Assembly (NCBI GenBank): GCA_028286885.1
Contig: JAQBQS010000006.1
Coordinates: forward strand, 1 to 39,760
Source of the DNA: Patescibacteria group bacterium
GTDB taxonomy: Bacteria > Patescibacteriota > Minisyncoccia > Phycocordibacterales > UBA1006
DNA: 39,760 bases
Direction: 5' to 3'
Each line of letters begins with the position of its first letter. Position 1 is the first letter of the stretch. The notes below the pieces were generated by a model. That model did not search any database and was not told where the DNA came from. It worked only from the letters and a program-made list of their open reading frames with translations. Positions 1 to 10,454 of the stretch are shown in pieces. The position numbers and the translations under genes are program-made.

Positions 1-14
1 CACTTCTTTTGTTT

Positions 15-3000
15 TTATTCGCCGTCAGTAAAGGTGTAATAAATCTCCGCGCGATTTGTCGAGTACCAATGCGACGTGGTTTGTGCAACGGCCGTACTGA
101 ATCCGTGAGAACTGCTGTATCCTCCAACGGTTGCGTCATAGCATCCGATCGGAACGCCTGTCAATTTGTCAGGGATCCAGTAGTTGAGAGTATAGGCAGG
201 CAATCTACAGAACAGTGCTCCGTCGATATCTTCTTGGTACAGTGCGCCGATAGGATCAGTCGTTCCTATTTCCGTGTTGAGATTCGTATCTCGCGTAATC
301 GGAATAGCTGGCTGAACCTGAAGCGCGTTCGGGTTGGTATGGTCTACCCAATGCAGATAGAGGGTATGTCTCGGATTGTTGTCTGCACTAAGGTTTCCAA
401 GAAGCGCTTGTGCTGCCAACGCCATCTCGTCGGCAATCGTATGGGCATTCGGGAGAGATCCCATGCCCGGAGGAAGCGGAACGGATGGGCCTGTTGGTAC
501 GACATAGGCCGCAAGATCGTCAGAGCTTCCGGGAATATCATTTAATGATAATGGAAGCGTGATATCTCCTTCTTTCGAGAAATCGATTCCTGCCGTTCCG
601 TTTGCAACAGCAATAATGCTCGTGCTTGGGATGAATCCAAGCTTCACGGTCGTCGAGTAGAGCGTACCCTTGAACGTGTCCCACGCGGCCTGGTTCGGAT
701 ACTGCGTATAGTTGCGCACAGCATCTCTGATCGCGAGGCAGTCATGGAGCGCATCCGCAAGTCCCATGTTCTGCTGCTTGACCGAGTCCACCAGGTTCTC
801 CGTATTATGGAGCGACACGGAATCAGTGATGTTGTTCTTGATCGAAGCAAACTGCTGGTAGAGCTTCTGGCGCTGGGCCTCGGTAATGTGAACCGTGTCC
901 GTTTCCCAGATATGCCACTCTTCATCGAGAACGCGTCGTTCCATTTCAGCAGTGCGTTCGTCGACATCGGTCGTTGTCGCATCGTCGGCAGGCAGATCCT
1001 TGATGACGGTGTCGCCGTTCGCATCGATCTGCGTGTAATCCTCCGGGAAGTCGGCCACGATGCCGGTCTTAACTGAGTTATAGAGAGTCGTCTGCTGAGC
1101 TGCAGAAAGCTTGGACCACTGGTCATCAAACAGTACGAGAGTCGGCATGAACGCTTTGGTCTGTGCGACGAGCGTCATCAGCTGCGTTGAGACTTGTCGC
1201 TTGATCAAGAGCGTTGAGAAGATTCCTTGGAATTTTTTCGCCGTTGCGTAATAGCTTGATGCGATCGTTCGGAGTTCAACCGCTGACGGAATGTTCAAGA
1301 ATGGGTTGCCTATGCGCTCCTGTTCTTCCTGAATGGCCGTCTGGACTGTCTGCTGCACTAATTTATAAGCCCGCGAATTGTAAGCTCCCTTTTCATTATC
1401 CTGGCTTCCTCGGTTCTGGGTGGATTTCAACTGCGCGTCGGTGTACTGCTGCAGTCGCGTATCCCATCCTGTGTCAGGCCCTGGAATGCATTGTTCCAAT
1501 TTCTGCAAAGTGTCCGTCATTCCTTGCGTTATCGGCGCATTTGCCGCAGCTTGTGCCGAGTTAAGCACCTGTCCGGTGACGGGAGCTTTCAAGAGGTCAA
1601 GGAGCTGCTGGTTATACTTGACATCGAGGGCCGTTTTTTGGTTTGCGATGTCCAAATCGCTTCGGAAATCGATGATGGTTTGCGGGCCTGCGAGCCAGGA
1701 CTTTCCTGATGTCGCGACGCTTGCCGGACTCCCGTATTGGTACGGCGACGAGCTTCCCGCGTCCGACGTCAACTTAGAGATTCCGACATTGATGAGCCCT
1801 GTGACCATCTGCGTCAGCGTGCTGAAGATGAGTTTGAAGAACTCGTCGGCATTGCCCAATCGCTTCTGCGTTTCCTGCGTCGAGTTGTTGACGGTGCTCG
1901 CGTTTGTCGCCGACGGGTTTGTGATTTTGGCTCCCACGTCGTTTGAGCCGGAATAGTTTTCTTCGCCTGCGCCTGATCCTGACGGATCGCCTCCCGGTCC
2001 GTAGTAGGTTCCTGGCGTTGTGTTGGTATAAGGATGCGACGGATCATCAGGATTGTCCTGCGGAATATCGTTGAGGTTTGTCGGCGCTCCGTTGGCATCA
2101 GTCGCTCCGGCGCTTGAGTTACCTGCTGTTCCGCTGTTCATTCCTGCATCAAGCTGGCTGTTGACTGCTGCGCCCGTATCTTGCAGTCCGCCGTTTGCCT
2201 GAGCGTTATTTACGTTGTTGATGTTGTGTTGGGTGTTTGCCGCGTTCGTCGAAGCGTTGATGAGCGCGTTCGTATTGACGCCGTATTGCGAACCAACTGC
2301 GGCGAAGATTCCCTCGCCGGTATTCTTGGCTGTCTGCGGTTTGAATCCGGTGCTGGTCAGCTGAACTTTTGCAATGTTAAATGCCGTCGTAATATTTTGG
2401 TTCAATTGCTGCTGGGCGATCAGGGTCGATCCCATCGGCGTATTTTGCGGATAGGATAATCGGCTGTAGTAATCAAATCCCTGCCCTCCCGCGGTCGCCA
2501 AGTTTGTGGATGCTGACTGCCAGCTTGCGCCGTTGGTCAGGACCTTGTCGAGGTTGAAAGAGTTAAGTCCCGATGTTGCATATCCAGATGTCGAGTTTGC
2601 AAGATCAACCGCAATGGCTGATGCGAACGGATTATTCGATGACGACAGCTGCGAGTAATAGTTCGTCGTCGTTTTTCCGGTAATGCCCTGGAAATATTGC
2701 GCGTAGTTGGTGATGAAGGTCGGCGGCTTGTTTTGGCTGGCTCCTCCGTTTACGGCGTTGAGCGTAGCGGACACGAGTTTCTGCGAAGCTTTTTGCGCCA
2801 AGCTGTAGGCGAGTCCGTCGAGCCCGAACGTTTTGAGATATCCGAAATACTGGTCGACGGTCTGAAGGGCAGCTTCGACTCCGTTGTGGACTCCGACAGC
2901 AGTGTTGGCCGCATCGTAGTCCAAGTCTCCTACGCCAAACAAGGCGAACGAGCGAATGGGAAATGTTATTGCTGCGATGGCTAGTGCGGCCACTGCGATT

Positions 3001-3020
3001 GTGAGAGTTGTTTTTTTCAT
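15..3020 (-). CDS. large secreted/membrane-anchored protein of unknown function (N-terminal signal sequence, Gly/Ser/Asn-rich middle)
   Basis: 1001-aa ORF; N-terminus MKKTTLTIAVAALAIAAITFPIRSFA is a signal peptide; long coding density; cotranscribed with the following minus-strand genes. Confidence 0.85.
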   Translation of the reverse strand: MKKTTLTIAVAALAIAAITFPIRSFALFGVGDLDYDAANTAVGVHNGVEAALQTVDQYFGYLKTFGLDGLAYSLAQKASQKLVSATLNAVNGGASQNKPPTFITNYAQYFQGITGKTTTNYYSQLSSSNNPFASAIAVDLANSTSGYATSGLNSFNLDKVLTNGASWQSASTNLATAGGQGFDYYSRLSYPQNTPMGSTLIAQQQLNQNITTAFNIAKVQLTSTGFKPQTAKNTGEGIFAAVGSQYGVNTNALINASTNAANTQHNINNVNNAQANGGLQDTGAAVNSQLDAGMNSGTAGNSSAGATDANGAPTNLNDIPQDNPDDPSHPYTNTTPGTYYGPGGDPSGSGAGEENYSGSNDVGAKITNPSATNASTVNNSTQETQKRLGNADEFFKLIFSTLTQMVTGLINVGISKLTSDAGSSSPYQYGSPASVATSGKSWLAGPQTIIDFRSDLDIANQKTALDVKYNQQLLDLLKAPVTGQVLNSAQAAANAPITQGMTDTLQKLEQCIPGPDTGWDTRLQQYTDAQLKSTQNRGSQDNEKGAYNSRAYKLVQQTVQTAIQEEQERIGNPFLNIPSAVELRTIASSYYATAKKFQGIFSTLLIKRQVSTQLMTLVAQTKAFMPTLVLFDDQWSKLSAAQQTTLYNSVKTGIVADFPEDYTQIDANGDTVIKDLPADDATTTDVDERTAEMERRVLDEEWHIWETDTVHITEAQRQKLYQQFASIKNNITDSVSLHNTENLVDSVKQQNMGLADALHDCLAIRDAVRNYTQYPNQAAWDTFKGTLYSTTVKLGFIPSTSIIAVANGTAGIDFSKEGDITLPLSLNDIPGSSDDLAAYVVPTGPSVPLPPGMGSLPNAHTIADEMALAAQALLGNLSADNNPRHTLYLHWVDHTNPNALQVQPAIPITRDTNLNTEIGTTDPIGALYQEDIDGALFCRLPAYTLNYWIPDKLTGVPIGCYDATVGGYSSSHGFSTAVAQTTSHWYSTNRAEIYYTFTDGE

Positions 3021-3027
3021 ACTATTT

Positions 3028-3969
3028 TTATCTTGATGTCTTCGTCTCGAGTGCTACTGAAAAGTATTGCCCCAGATTTGCGTTCGAAATGATCGCCGCT
3101 CGCGTGTAATCTTGGATCAATGCGACCGTTCCGAGCTGCGACAGGCTGTCGGTTGTTGTCGGATCATAGGAATTGATCGTCTGTTCGATTCCGGAGAGGG
3201 CGTTGATTCCGGCGAGATGAATCGCGGCGGCAGTCGACGGTACCGGTATCGCGAGAAGCTTTGTTACCATTCCATCGATCGTAGCGAGCTGGGCCGACAG
3301 GTATGCGTTCTTGGTTTCCTTGTTGTCGATATATGATGAGACATGGGTGACAAAATCTTTGCCGAGAACGGTCGTGTTTAGCGCGTTCATCGCTTTGAAA
3401 TATGTCTGGACGCTTGATTGCGAATTGTCCACGACTGTGAGGTTTGCAGACGCGTAGGTTTTATTTTTCGCCTGCGCCGCCTGAATATAATTTGCAACCT
3501 CGGCTCCCGTTACGGCCGATACGGTGTCGCCCGAGGTCGAGCCGGTATCTTGCGCGTTTCGTGACAAGTCGCTATATAAAGAGAGAGCAAGCTTGTCCGT
3601 ATCTGTAGCATTGTCGGATACATTTTGGAAATCGTTTGCGCCTATGACGGTTTTGATATTCTGAAACGCAAGAGGGTCCGGAGTTCCCTTGGTTGTTTCT
3701 CCTGAAAACGGATTGAGCCCTACCGCGATTTCCTGCCAGTCAGGAATTCCGTCGCCGTCGGAATCGCGCGTCGTCGGATCGCCCGACGGAACCGAAACGA
3801 CGAGAGCCGCGTTCGGCGAGACGATCGTCCTGTGCGACCTTAGATAGATAATTAATTTTGGAATGAAAAAACCAAGAATCGCAATGCCGAGGACGGCACC
3901 TACGATCTTGATGAATTTTCCACTTGGCAAAAAGTTTTTGTAAGAATTAGGAACGTTCGTCGGATTCAT
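3028..3969 (-). CDS. membrane-anchored protein with thrombospondin type-3-like calcium motif (DSDGDGIPDWQE)
   Basis: Start chosen at MNPTNVPNS, 7 nt after a TATACT box; one N-terminal TM segment; DSDGDGIPDWQEIAVGLNPF motif. Confidence 0.8.
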   Translation of the reverse strand: MNPTNVPNSYKNFLPSGKFIKIVGAVLGIAILGFFIPKLIIYLRSHRTIVSPNAALVVSVPSGDPTTRDSDGDGIPDWQEIAVGLNPFSGETTKGTPDPLAFQNIKTVIGANDFQNVSDNATDTDKLALSLYSDLSRNAQDTGSTSGDTVSAVTGAEVANYIQAAQAKNKTYASANLTVVDNSQSSVQTYFKAMNALNTTVLGKDFVTHVSSYIDNKETKNAYLSAQLATIDGMVTKLLAIPVPSTAAAIHLAGINALSGIEQTINSYDPTTTDSLSQLGTVALIQDYTRAAIISNANLGQYFSVALETKTSR

Positions 3970-4795
3970 ACTGGCTAGTATACACGACATTTGCCATGGC
4001 AAGCCACATATCTATCCCCACATCCTCGGCTCGCGCGGTCGGCGCCAGTCCTACGGTTTTCATGGCACTTTCGACGATGCTTGGCTCGAGAATATTTTTC
4101 AAGTTTCCCGCGAGCATTTTGCGCTTCTGCGCGAATCCCGCCTTCATGACTTGGAAGAAAACTTCCTCGTGATGCTTGGTTTTGAAATGGCTGCGGGAAA
4201 TTCCATTGATTGAAATAATAGCCGAGTCTACCTTCGGTGCGGGTACGAAACTCCCGGCTTTCACGGTACCTATATAAGAAGGATTCCCATAGGCTTTGAC
4301 GGCAATCGACAGGATCGATCCCTTTCCTGCGCCGCCTGTCTTCTTGTTTTTGGCGACAATTCGCTCGGCAACTTCCTTTTGAACGAGCAATACCATCTGT
4401 TTTGGCTGAAAATCGGCTGAAAGGAACTTTTCAATGATGGCGCCTGTTATATTATAAGGAATGTTTGCAACCAGCTTGTAATCGCCTTTTTTTGTCCATT
4501 TTTTCAAGTTTTCAGGATCGAATTCCAAAATATCCCCATTTATAAGGCTTAAGGTGCCTTTTTTGATGTCCGTGGCGTATTCTTCCGACAGATGACTATA
4601 TAATGAGTCGTCTTTTTCAACGGCCACGACCGTCGCGCCTGATTCTACGAGCTTTTTGGTGAGCGCTCCAAGTCCTGGTCCGATTTCAAGGATAACTTCC
4701 CCTTCTTTTGGATCAGCAGCATCGATGATGTTGTTCAAAGCCCCTTCGGACTTTAAAAAGTTCTGCCCCAATGACTTTTTAGGGATGTGGTTCAT
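3947..4795 (-). CDS. rsmA: 16S rRNA dimethyladenosine transferase (KsgA/RsmA)
   Basis: MNHIPKKSLGQNFLKS..., VILEIGPGLGALTKKL, NIPYNITGAII motifs; start at MNHIP preceded by TATAGT. Confidence 0.95.
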   Translation of the reverse strand: MNHIPKKSLGQNFLKSEGALNNIIDAADPKEGEVILEIGPGLGALTKKLVESGATVVAVEKDDSLYSHLSEEYATDIKKGTLSLINGDILEFDPENLKKWTKKGDYKLVANIPYNITGAIIEKFLSADFQPKQMVLLVQKEVAERIVAKNKKTGGAGKGSILSIAVKAYGNPSYIGTVKAGSFVPAPKVDSAIISINGISRSHFKTKHHEEVFFQVMKAGFAQKRKMLAGNLKNILEPSIVESAMKTVGLAPTARAEDVGIDMWLAMANVVYTSQYESDERS

Positions 4796-4830
4796 GCGAA
4801 TGACTATATCACAAGAAACAAAAAAACGGC

Positions 4831-6789
4831 CTACCAATCCAGGTAAACCGTTTTAATTGGGCTCGGCGCATCGCCGCCGAAACTGTCTTCTCGGATAATA
4901 ATTTCTTCCGGAATGTCGGCGAGGAATTCGGACGGCATGTTGAATGTCTGCTCGCCGTAAATCGTTCGCATCATCGCGTACGACAGCATCAGGCATTTTC
5001 GCGCGCGCGTGAGCGCGACGTAGAACAGGCGGCGCTCTTCTTCCTGATCCTCGATCGTTTTCTTTTCGTCGAATCCGTCATGAGGAAACAAGCCTTGTTC
5101 GAGTCCGCCGATGAAAACGTAATCGAATTCCAAACCTTTGGCCGAGTGAATGGTCATCAGCTTCACGCCGGATTTTTTATTCGCATCGTCGAGCTGATCC
5201 TGATCTGATTGCAACGCAACGTCTTCGAGCATTTTTTGCAAAGGCTCATCTTCCGGTTCGATGGTATCGTAGCGCGTTGCAAACGTTACGAGTTCCTCCA
5301 GGTTTTCCAGTCGTTCGTGATCGTCCTCGGTTCCATTTTTATAGATATCGTAGAATCCTGATTTTTCGATCACGAATCGCATAAGTTCGGAGGGTGTATG
5401 GTTGGATGCGTAATTTGCAATTAAGTCGAGAAGACTTTCGAATGCGTCATATGATCTGCGTTGTGCCGGCGGCAGATCGGTTTTCATTCCGGAAAATACT
5501 TTCGCTACTGCCGCCGGCCCAAGGCCTCGTTTCGGCTCGTTGATAATTCGTTTGATATCTGACAATCCGTCGCGATTAAACGCTGCGCGAATGTAGGCAA
5601 CAGTATCCTTGATTTCCTTTCGCTCGAAGAACTTCGTGCCAAGGAGCTGGTACGGAACGCCCGAATGCAGGAACGCTTCCTCAAGGACACGCGACTGGAA
5701 GTTTGTTCTATATAATACGGCGATTTCCGTTGGACTGTTTCCTTTGCTGATCAGTTCCTCAGCTGTTGCCGCAATATGGCGCGCTTCGTCGCCTTCGTTC
5801 ATGGCGGTGAAGAGTTTTATTTTCTCGCCGTCGCCTTGCTTGGTGCGGAGTTCCTTGTGGATGCGCGCCGTATTTTTCTTGATCACCTCGTCGGCTGCGG
5901 TCAAAATATTTTTCGTCGAGCGATAATTTTCTTCGAGGAGAATGACTTGGGATTCGGGATAGTCTTTTTCAAAGTTTAGAATGTTTCGCAAGTTCGCGCC
6001 GCGCCATGAATAGATGTTCTGGTCGGTGTCGCCTACGACGCACAAATTGTGATGCGATTCGGCAAGAAGCTGCACGATTCGATACTGGACCTGGTTCGTA
6101 TCTTGATACTCGTCGATGTGGATGTATTTCCATTCATTCTGAAGTGCTTTGCGAACCGGAATATTTTTTTCGAGAAGCTCGAGCGTTTTGAGCAGCAAGT
6201 CATCAAAGTCCACGCCGGATTCTTTTGATTTCAGTTCTTCGTATTTCGTCCAAACGGCGGTGACAATTTCAGTAAACGCCGAATGCGTCGCTTTGGCAAA
6301 ATCTGCTGCCGAGAACCCGTCTGATTTCTTGGATGAAATAAAATTTCTAATTTTTTTTGGTTCATGGACCTTGGGATTTATTCCCAACATTTCCATTGCT
6401 TCTTTCACGATCTTCATTGTGTCCTGCGAATCCAAAATGGCGAAGCTTTTTTTCAAGCCGGCTTCTTGGTGAAATCTGCGCAGGATGCGAACGCCGAGCG
6501 AGTGGAACGTGCAGAGCAATGGCACCTCGTGAAATCTGACCTGATCAGTTCCTCCTTTGTCGGCTTCGAGCATGTGCATCACGCGTTCACGCATTTCCTT
6601 GGCTGCCTTGTTGGTGAACGTAATGGCAAGAATGCTTCTTGGGTGAACGCCCTGATGGATCAGGTGATAGATGCGATGTGTCAGTGTTTTTGTTTTTCCT
6701 GTTCCGGCTCCCGCAACAATCAAAAGCGGTCCCTCGGTTGCGAGTACTGCCTCGGCTTGTTTTGGATTTAGTGTTTCGAGATAATTCAT
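4831..6789 (-). CDS. UvrD/PcrA-type superfamily 1 DNA helicase
   Basis: LNPKQAEAVLATEGPLLIVAGAGTGKTKTLTHRI, FDDLLLKTLELL, HIDEYQDTN, VVGDTDQNIYSWRGA, TIHSAKGLEFDYVF, LFYVALTRAR motifs. Confidence 0.95.
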   Translation of the reverse strand: MNYLETLNPKQAEAVLATEGPLLIVAGAGTGKTKTLTHRIYHLIHQGVHPRSILAITFTNKAAKEMRERVMHMLEADKGGTDQVRFHEVPLLCTFHSLGVRILRRFHQEAGLKKSFAILDSQDTMKIVKEAMEMLGINPKVHEPKKIRNFISSKKSDGFSAADFAKATHSAFTEIVTAVWTKYEELKSKESGVDFDDLLLKTLELLEKNIPVRKALQNEWKYIHIDEYQDTNQVQYRIVQLLAESHHNLCVVGDTDQNIYSWRGANLRNILNFEKDYPESQVILLEENYRSTKNILTAADEVIKKNTARIHKELRTKQGDGEKIKLFTAMNEGDEARHIAATAEELISKGNSPTEIAVLYRTNFQSRVLEEAFLHSGVPYQLLGTKFFERKEIKDTVAYIRAAFNRDGLSDIKRIINEPKRGLGPAAVAKVFSGMKTDLPPAQRRSYDAFESLLDLIANYASNHTPSELMRFVIEKSGFYDIYKNGTEDDHERLENLEELVTFATRYDTIEPEDEPLQKMLEDVALQSDQDQLDDANKKSGVKLMTIHSAKGLEFDYVFIGGLEQGLFPHDGFDEKKTIEDQEEERRLFYVALTRARKCLMLSYAMMRTIYGEQTFNMPSEFLADIPEEIIIREDSFGGDAPSPIKTVYLDW

Positions 6790-6863
6790 GTTGGATGATT
6801 ATAGCAGGTTGTATAAAGAGGCACATTCTTTCGGCTTAGCATTTTTCATAGTATGATTCAGGC

Positions 6864-7634
6864 ATGGAACATGTGCCAAAATCAGCGAATAAATCAGGAA
6901 TAGGAAAGGCGCTTCTTCTTGGAATACTGGCCATGGGCATTCATCATGGCGTATCGGCCAAATCACTGGAAACATCCGAAAAAGGGAAGGCGTCAGGCGT
7001 GCCTGAACTTGTCGAAAAGAAGATATTGAAAAAATCTATTGCAGTGATTGATGACGTGCCGACTCCCGTATTCAACCTTGAAAAAGCATATAACAAGAAT
7101 AAGTCTCTCTACGATTCCAGGTTCGACAATCTTTTTTCGGTTGATGTGGGAGACTCAACAATAAAATTGGTAGTGAAACATCACGGACCTGATCATATGA
7201 CGATAAAAGTCCGTCATGCTCTGCCGGAAGGAGGATTTGGCAACGATGAAAGGTTTAATAGCTTGGATGAGATGGCGGCATCTCATCCTCAATATCGAGA
7301 CGCTGTCGAGAAGGCATCGCAGGCCAATTACCAAGAGCATGTTCTGATCAATGCTTGGGACGAAATTGTTTCCGAACAAGAAGCGTCTGTCCATGACAAC
7401 ATAGAACAGTATGTTCCAAGCGAAGAGGAGCTCGCCGTTATTCGTGATGCTGTTATGACTAAAAAAGCCGGAGGTAACACGGATGGATATGATGAGATTT
7501 ACCACTATTATAAAGATGCGATTCTGCAGCCGGGAGATCTCTATAAATTTATAGTGAAATATAAACATAAGCCGGACGTCCTTGCAGAGCATATGAAGCA
7601 AAAATATTTTGATCCATTGGTTGCTGCCCAATAA
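6864..7634 (+). CDS. hypothetical exported protein
   Basis: 256-aa ORF with TATGAT box 6 nt upstream of ATG and a terminator immediately downstream. Confidence 0.75.
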   Translation: MEHVPKSANKSGIGKALLLGILAMGIHHGVSAKSLETSEKGKASGVPELVEKKILKKSIAVIDDVPTPVFNLEKAYNKNKSLYDSRFDNLFSVDVGDSTIKLVVKHHGPDHMTIKVRHALPEGGFGNDERFNSLDEMAASHPQYRDAVEKASQANYQEHVLINAWDEIVSEQEASVHDNIEQYVPSEEELAVIRDAVMTKKAGGNTDGYDEIYHYYKDAILQPGDLYKFIVKYKHKPDVLAEHMKQKYFDPLVAAQ

Positions 7635-7671
7635 AATAAAAGGCGCGGACCGTAGGTCCGCGCCTTTTATT
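7635..7671. terminator. bidirectional intrinsic terminator between convergent genes
   Basis: AATAAAAGGCGCGGACC-gta-GGTCCGCGCCTTTTATT, perfect 17-bp stem. Confidence 0.9.
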
Positions 7672-7672
7672 G

Positions 7673-7969
7673 TTAACCTTTCGCCAATTTCAGCATCTTC
7701 TCGAGCGTTGCGACCTCCTCGGCGACGATCTCGTCGAATCCGGGAACGGACATCTGGAGGAATGTGAATATCTCGGTAATATCCGCATCCGCCGCGAGCA
7801 TCTTGTCGTATTCGATCGCCGCCTCGACGGGAAGGAGCGGAATCGCGCGCGTGAGAACGGACTCCATGATGATCTGCGACATTTCGTCGAGGATCGCATG
7901 CTGCTCATCCGCCGGGTATTCGCCGATGTCGAATTTTGCTACCAGGTCTTGTAAGAAATTCGGTTCCAT
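7673..7969 (-). CDS. small acidic helical protein (DUF5663-like)
   Basis: 98-aa ORF MEPNFLQDLVAKFDIGEYPADEQHAILDEMSQII...; family assignment from memory. Confidence 0.75.
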   Translation of the reverse strand: MEPNFLQDLVAKFDIGEYPADEQHAILDEMSQIIMESVLTRAIPLLPVEAAIEYDKMLAADADITEIFTFLQMSVPGFDEIVAEEVATLEKMLKLAKG

Positions 7970-7972
7970 AGA

Positions 7973-9922
7973 TTATTTCAGGGATCCGTTTTGGATCGAC
8001 GTTTTGATAAATTCTTCGAGGGTCGTCTTCTCGTCGACCTTTTGCCTTTGTACGGCTTCTTCGTAAGCGTCTTTCAATTTTCCATGAAGTCCTTGCTGCG
8101 CAGTCGAGTATTCATTTACCGAATGGGCGGCAGGCGTTCCCGTTGCTTTATTCTTGCCCCAGTCAGCCTTCTCGGGCTCCATGAACATGTGAAGCGGAAT
8201 GTTTTTCAAGGTCTCCCAAGCTTTGCTAGCTTCTTTCTCTTCTTTCGGCGAGAGCTGTTTGCCTTCCGTTTTGGATGCGAACGCAGTTGCGAGGAAATCT
8301 TTCATCTGTCCCTTCGCAATTTCTTCAGGCGAGCGCTTAGGTGCGCCGTTGTCTGTTTTTTTCTTTTCAAGTTCGGCAGACCGCTTTTCCGCGTCGGCTT
8401 TTTTCTTGGCTTCTTGCTGTTCCTTGTTTCCCTGCTCAAACGGACGCTTGCCGACAGGTGTTACGAACTTGTCGTACCAAGGAGTCTTGTCGTCAGGATC
8501 CCCGGACTTTGCCTTCATCTCGGCGAATGTTTTCTTGAGCTTCTCAAGTCCGTTGCCGCTCATGAGCTTGCTCATTCCCTTTCGTGCCAAATCAATTCCG
8601 TCGCCGATCAATTTTCCGGTCAAGAGAATCGAATACAGCATGACATTGCCTGCCGTATTTTTGGCCTTCTCGAGCGTTTTCGCAATTCGATTTCGGACGT
8701 CCTCAATCTGGACCGCCCGCATTTCCTTGTTATAGGCCCTGCGTTCGTCGAGCATGGAATCAAGAAGCAGCTTAGGGTCGGTGCTTTCCTTTCGGATCAT
8801 GGCGATTCCCTCGTCGAGATTCTGGTTGTACTTGTCTTCAAGCGATTTCAAGTATTCCTTGTCATCCTGTACGCCCGGATTCTTTCGCGAGTTGAAGAGC
8901 GCTTTGATGTAATCCTCTCGCGTTCGCTGCAGTTTTTCAGAGTGAAGTTCAGCTTCGGTCGGTTCTCGCTCAGGAGCCTTCGCGGGAGTGTTAAGCTTGA
9001 TCATTTCCTGCGAGAGAAGGTCATAGTTTTCCCTGCGGAATTTTTCTTCCTCTTCGTCGAGCGCCATGGTTCCGTGCGGATGCGTTTTGATCTTCTCGGC
9101 GATGCGTCGAGCCTCGAGAACCTTTGGATCTTCAGAAACTGTTGTGACTGCTGTCGGTGCCGCGTTGAGAGGATTTGAATTCCCAGGATTTGCCATTGTA
9201 GGCGCTGCAGTAATAGCTGGCTGCGCGGCCGGTGCAGCAACCACGGCTGCAGGTTGCACAGGTGTAGCAATAACGGGCTGTACCGGTGGCTGCGGATTTA
9301 CTTGCGTAGGCGCTGCATTTCCGACAGATGAAGGAATTACCGGAGGCGTTACGATGCCAGCGTTAGCAATGTCAGCATCAGGATTTGCAGGTGACGGATT
9401 ATTCATTCCTTCTCGCAAAATGTCGTCCAGTTTTTCATCGCCTGTGATCGTTGGAACACCTTCGAATGAAATGGCCTGAGGCTCCTCGGGCGGAATGTGC
9501 GCAGCTTCCTCCTCTGCTGCGTTTCTTGCTTTTGATTTTTCTTCCGCGGCGATCGCCTTGTTGAGAATGCGTTCTTGCTGCGCGAGTGTATAGTCAGGCG
9601 CCTGTGCAGACCCGTCGCCGAATCTCGACTGCGAGGCGGCCTGCTCGGAATACATTGCGGGAGCTTTGGGTTCGGACGCCTCTTCGGCTGGTGCAACCGT
9701 TTCGGCTACGGACCGTTTCATTATTTCAAACTGGGAATATACTTCGCCAAGGCGCGCATGTTCTGCGGCGTTGTTCCCTTGAGCGCCTTTTTCATCAATC
9801 GCGCGCATCTGATCCTCGAGAAGTTTCATTTTTTCAGGAATGGATTTCAGGTGCTTGATTGCTTCCGCGGCTTCGTCGGGACTCATCATTCGTTCTGTTT
9901 TTGGAGTTGATTCAAGTGCCAT
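7973..9922 (-). CDS. hypothetical protein with Pro/Ala-rich linker and charged helical regions
   Basis: 649-aa ORF in operon with neighbours; PQPPVQPVIATPVQPAAVVAAPAAQPAITAAPT linker. Confidence 0.8.
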   Translation of the reverse strand: MALESTPKTERMMSPDEAAEAIKHLKSIPEKMKLLEDQMRAIDEKGAQGNNAAEHARLGEVYSQFEIMKRSVAETVAPAEEASEPKAPAMYSEQAASQSRFGDGSAQAPDYTLAQQERILNKAIAAEEKSKARNAAEEEAAHIPPEEPQAISFEGVPTITGDEKLDDILREGMNNPSPANPDADIANAGIVTPPVIPSSVGNAAPTQVNPQPPVQPVIATPVQPAAVVAAPAAQPAITAAPTMANPGNSNPLNAAPTAVTTVSEDPKVLEARRIAEKIKTHPHGTMALDEEEEKFRRENYDLLSQEMIKLNTPAKAPEREPTEAELHSEKLQRTREDYIKALFNSRKNPGVQDDKEYLKSLEDKYNQNLDEGIAMIRKESTDPKLLLDSMLDERRAYNKEMRAVQIEDVRNRIAKTLEKAKNTAGNVMLYSILLTGKLIGDGIDLARKGMSKLMSGNGLEKLKKTFAEMKAKSGDPDDKTPWYDKFVTPVGKRPFEQGNKEQQEAKKKADAEKRSAELEKKKTDNGAPKRSPEEIAKGQMKDFLATAFASKTEGKQLSPKEEKEASKAWETLKNIPLHMFMEPEKADWGKNKATGTPAAHSVNEYSTAQQGLHGKLKDAYEEAVQRQKVDEKTTLEEFIKTSIQNGSLK

Positions 9923-9926
9923 AGAT

Positions 9927-10454
9927 TTATGCGAATCGCTTGGTTTGGGTTAATAATTCGTCGAGTTCGTTCTCGAGATCGCGGAGCGTGACAAGGACGG
10001 GATGAGGAGGCAGGACTTCCTGTGCGGAAACGGACGGTTTTGATTCGTGGGACTTGATCGTAAACGCCTGGTAATTTTTTCGAGGCTCGCCATTTTCCAT
10101 CCATTGCTCGATCATCAGAAATTCGGTGGACGGAGCGTTATGGATGATCGTGAACGTATGCCCTGTTGCCATGCCGGACTCGATTTTCTGGCGGAAGCCG
10201 TTTCCGTCAAGGAGCTTCATGATGGATCCCGACATCGGGTCGTCCGCAAGCGTTCCCTTGCCGACAGTAATAGAAGACGCCCAGGTTGATGTTGAAGTAT
10301 TTGAATCGCTTTTTGAAACTTGTGCTGATGGGGGTTGTGGAACGGGCGACGGGTCCGGTGCTGCGGTCGGAGCCGGAGCGGCTGCCGGTTTGGAATCCGT
10401 ATCCTTGTTAAGAAGCGTCGCAAGCCACGAAGGTTTTTGAGAGGTGTCTGACAT
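9927..10454 (-). CDS. hypothetical protein
   Basis: Start at MSDTSQKPSW with TATACT box 7 nt upstream; first gene of the 10454-to-7673 operon. Confidence 0.75.
   Translation of the reverse strand: MSDTSQKPSWLATLLNKDTDSKPAAAPAPTAAPDPSPVPQPPSAQVSKSDSNTSTSTWASSITVGKGTLADDPMSGSIMKLLDGNGFRQKIESGMATGHTFTIIHNAPSTEFLMIEQWMENGEPRKNYQAFTIKSHESKPSVSAQEVLPPHPVLVTLRDLENELDELLTQTKRFA

Noticed and set aside
9-545. 178-aa plus-strand ORF and several others antisense to 15..3020 (744..1076, 1420..1956)
   Set aside because: Shadow ORFs on the opposite strand of a long signal-peptide-bearing gene; no promoter or terminator support.
7991-9178. 395-aa plus-strand ORF antisense to the 649-aa protein
   Set aside because: Fully antisense to a better-supported gene in an operon; composition (F/R/L-rich) is typical of a shadow ORF.
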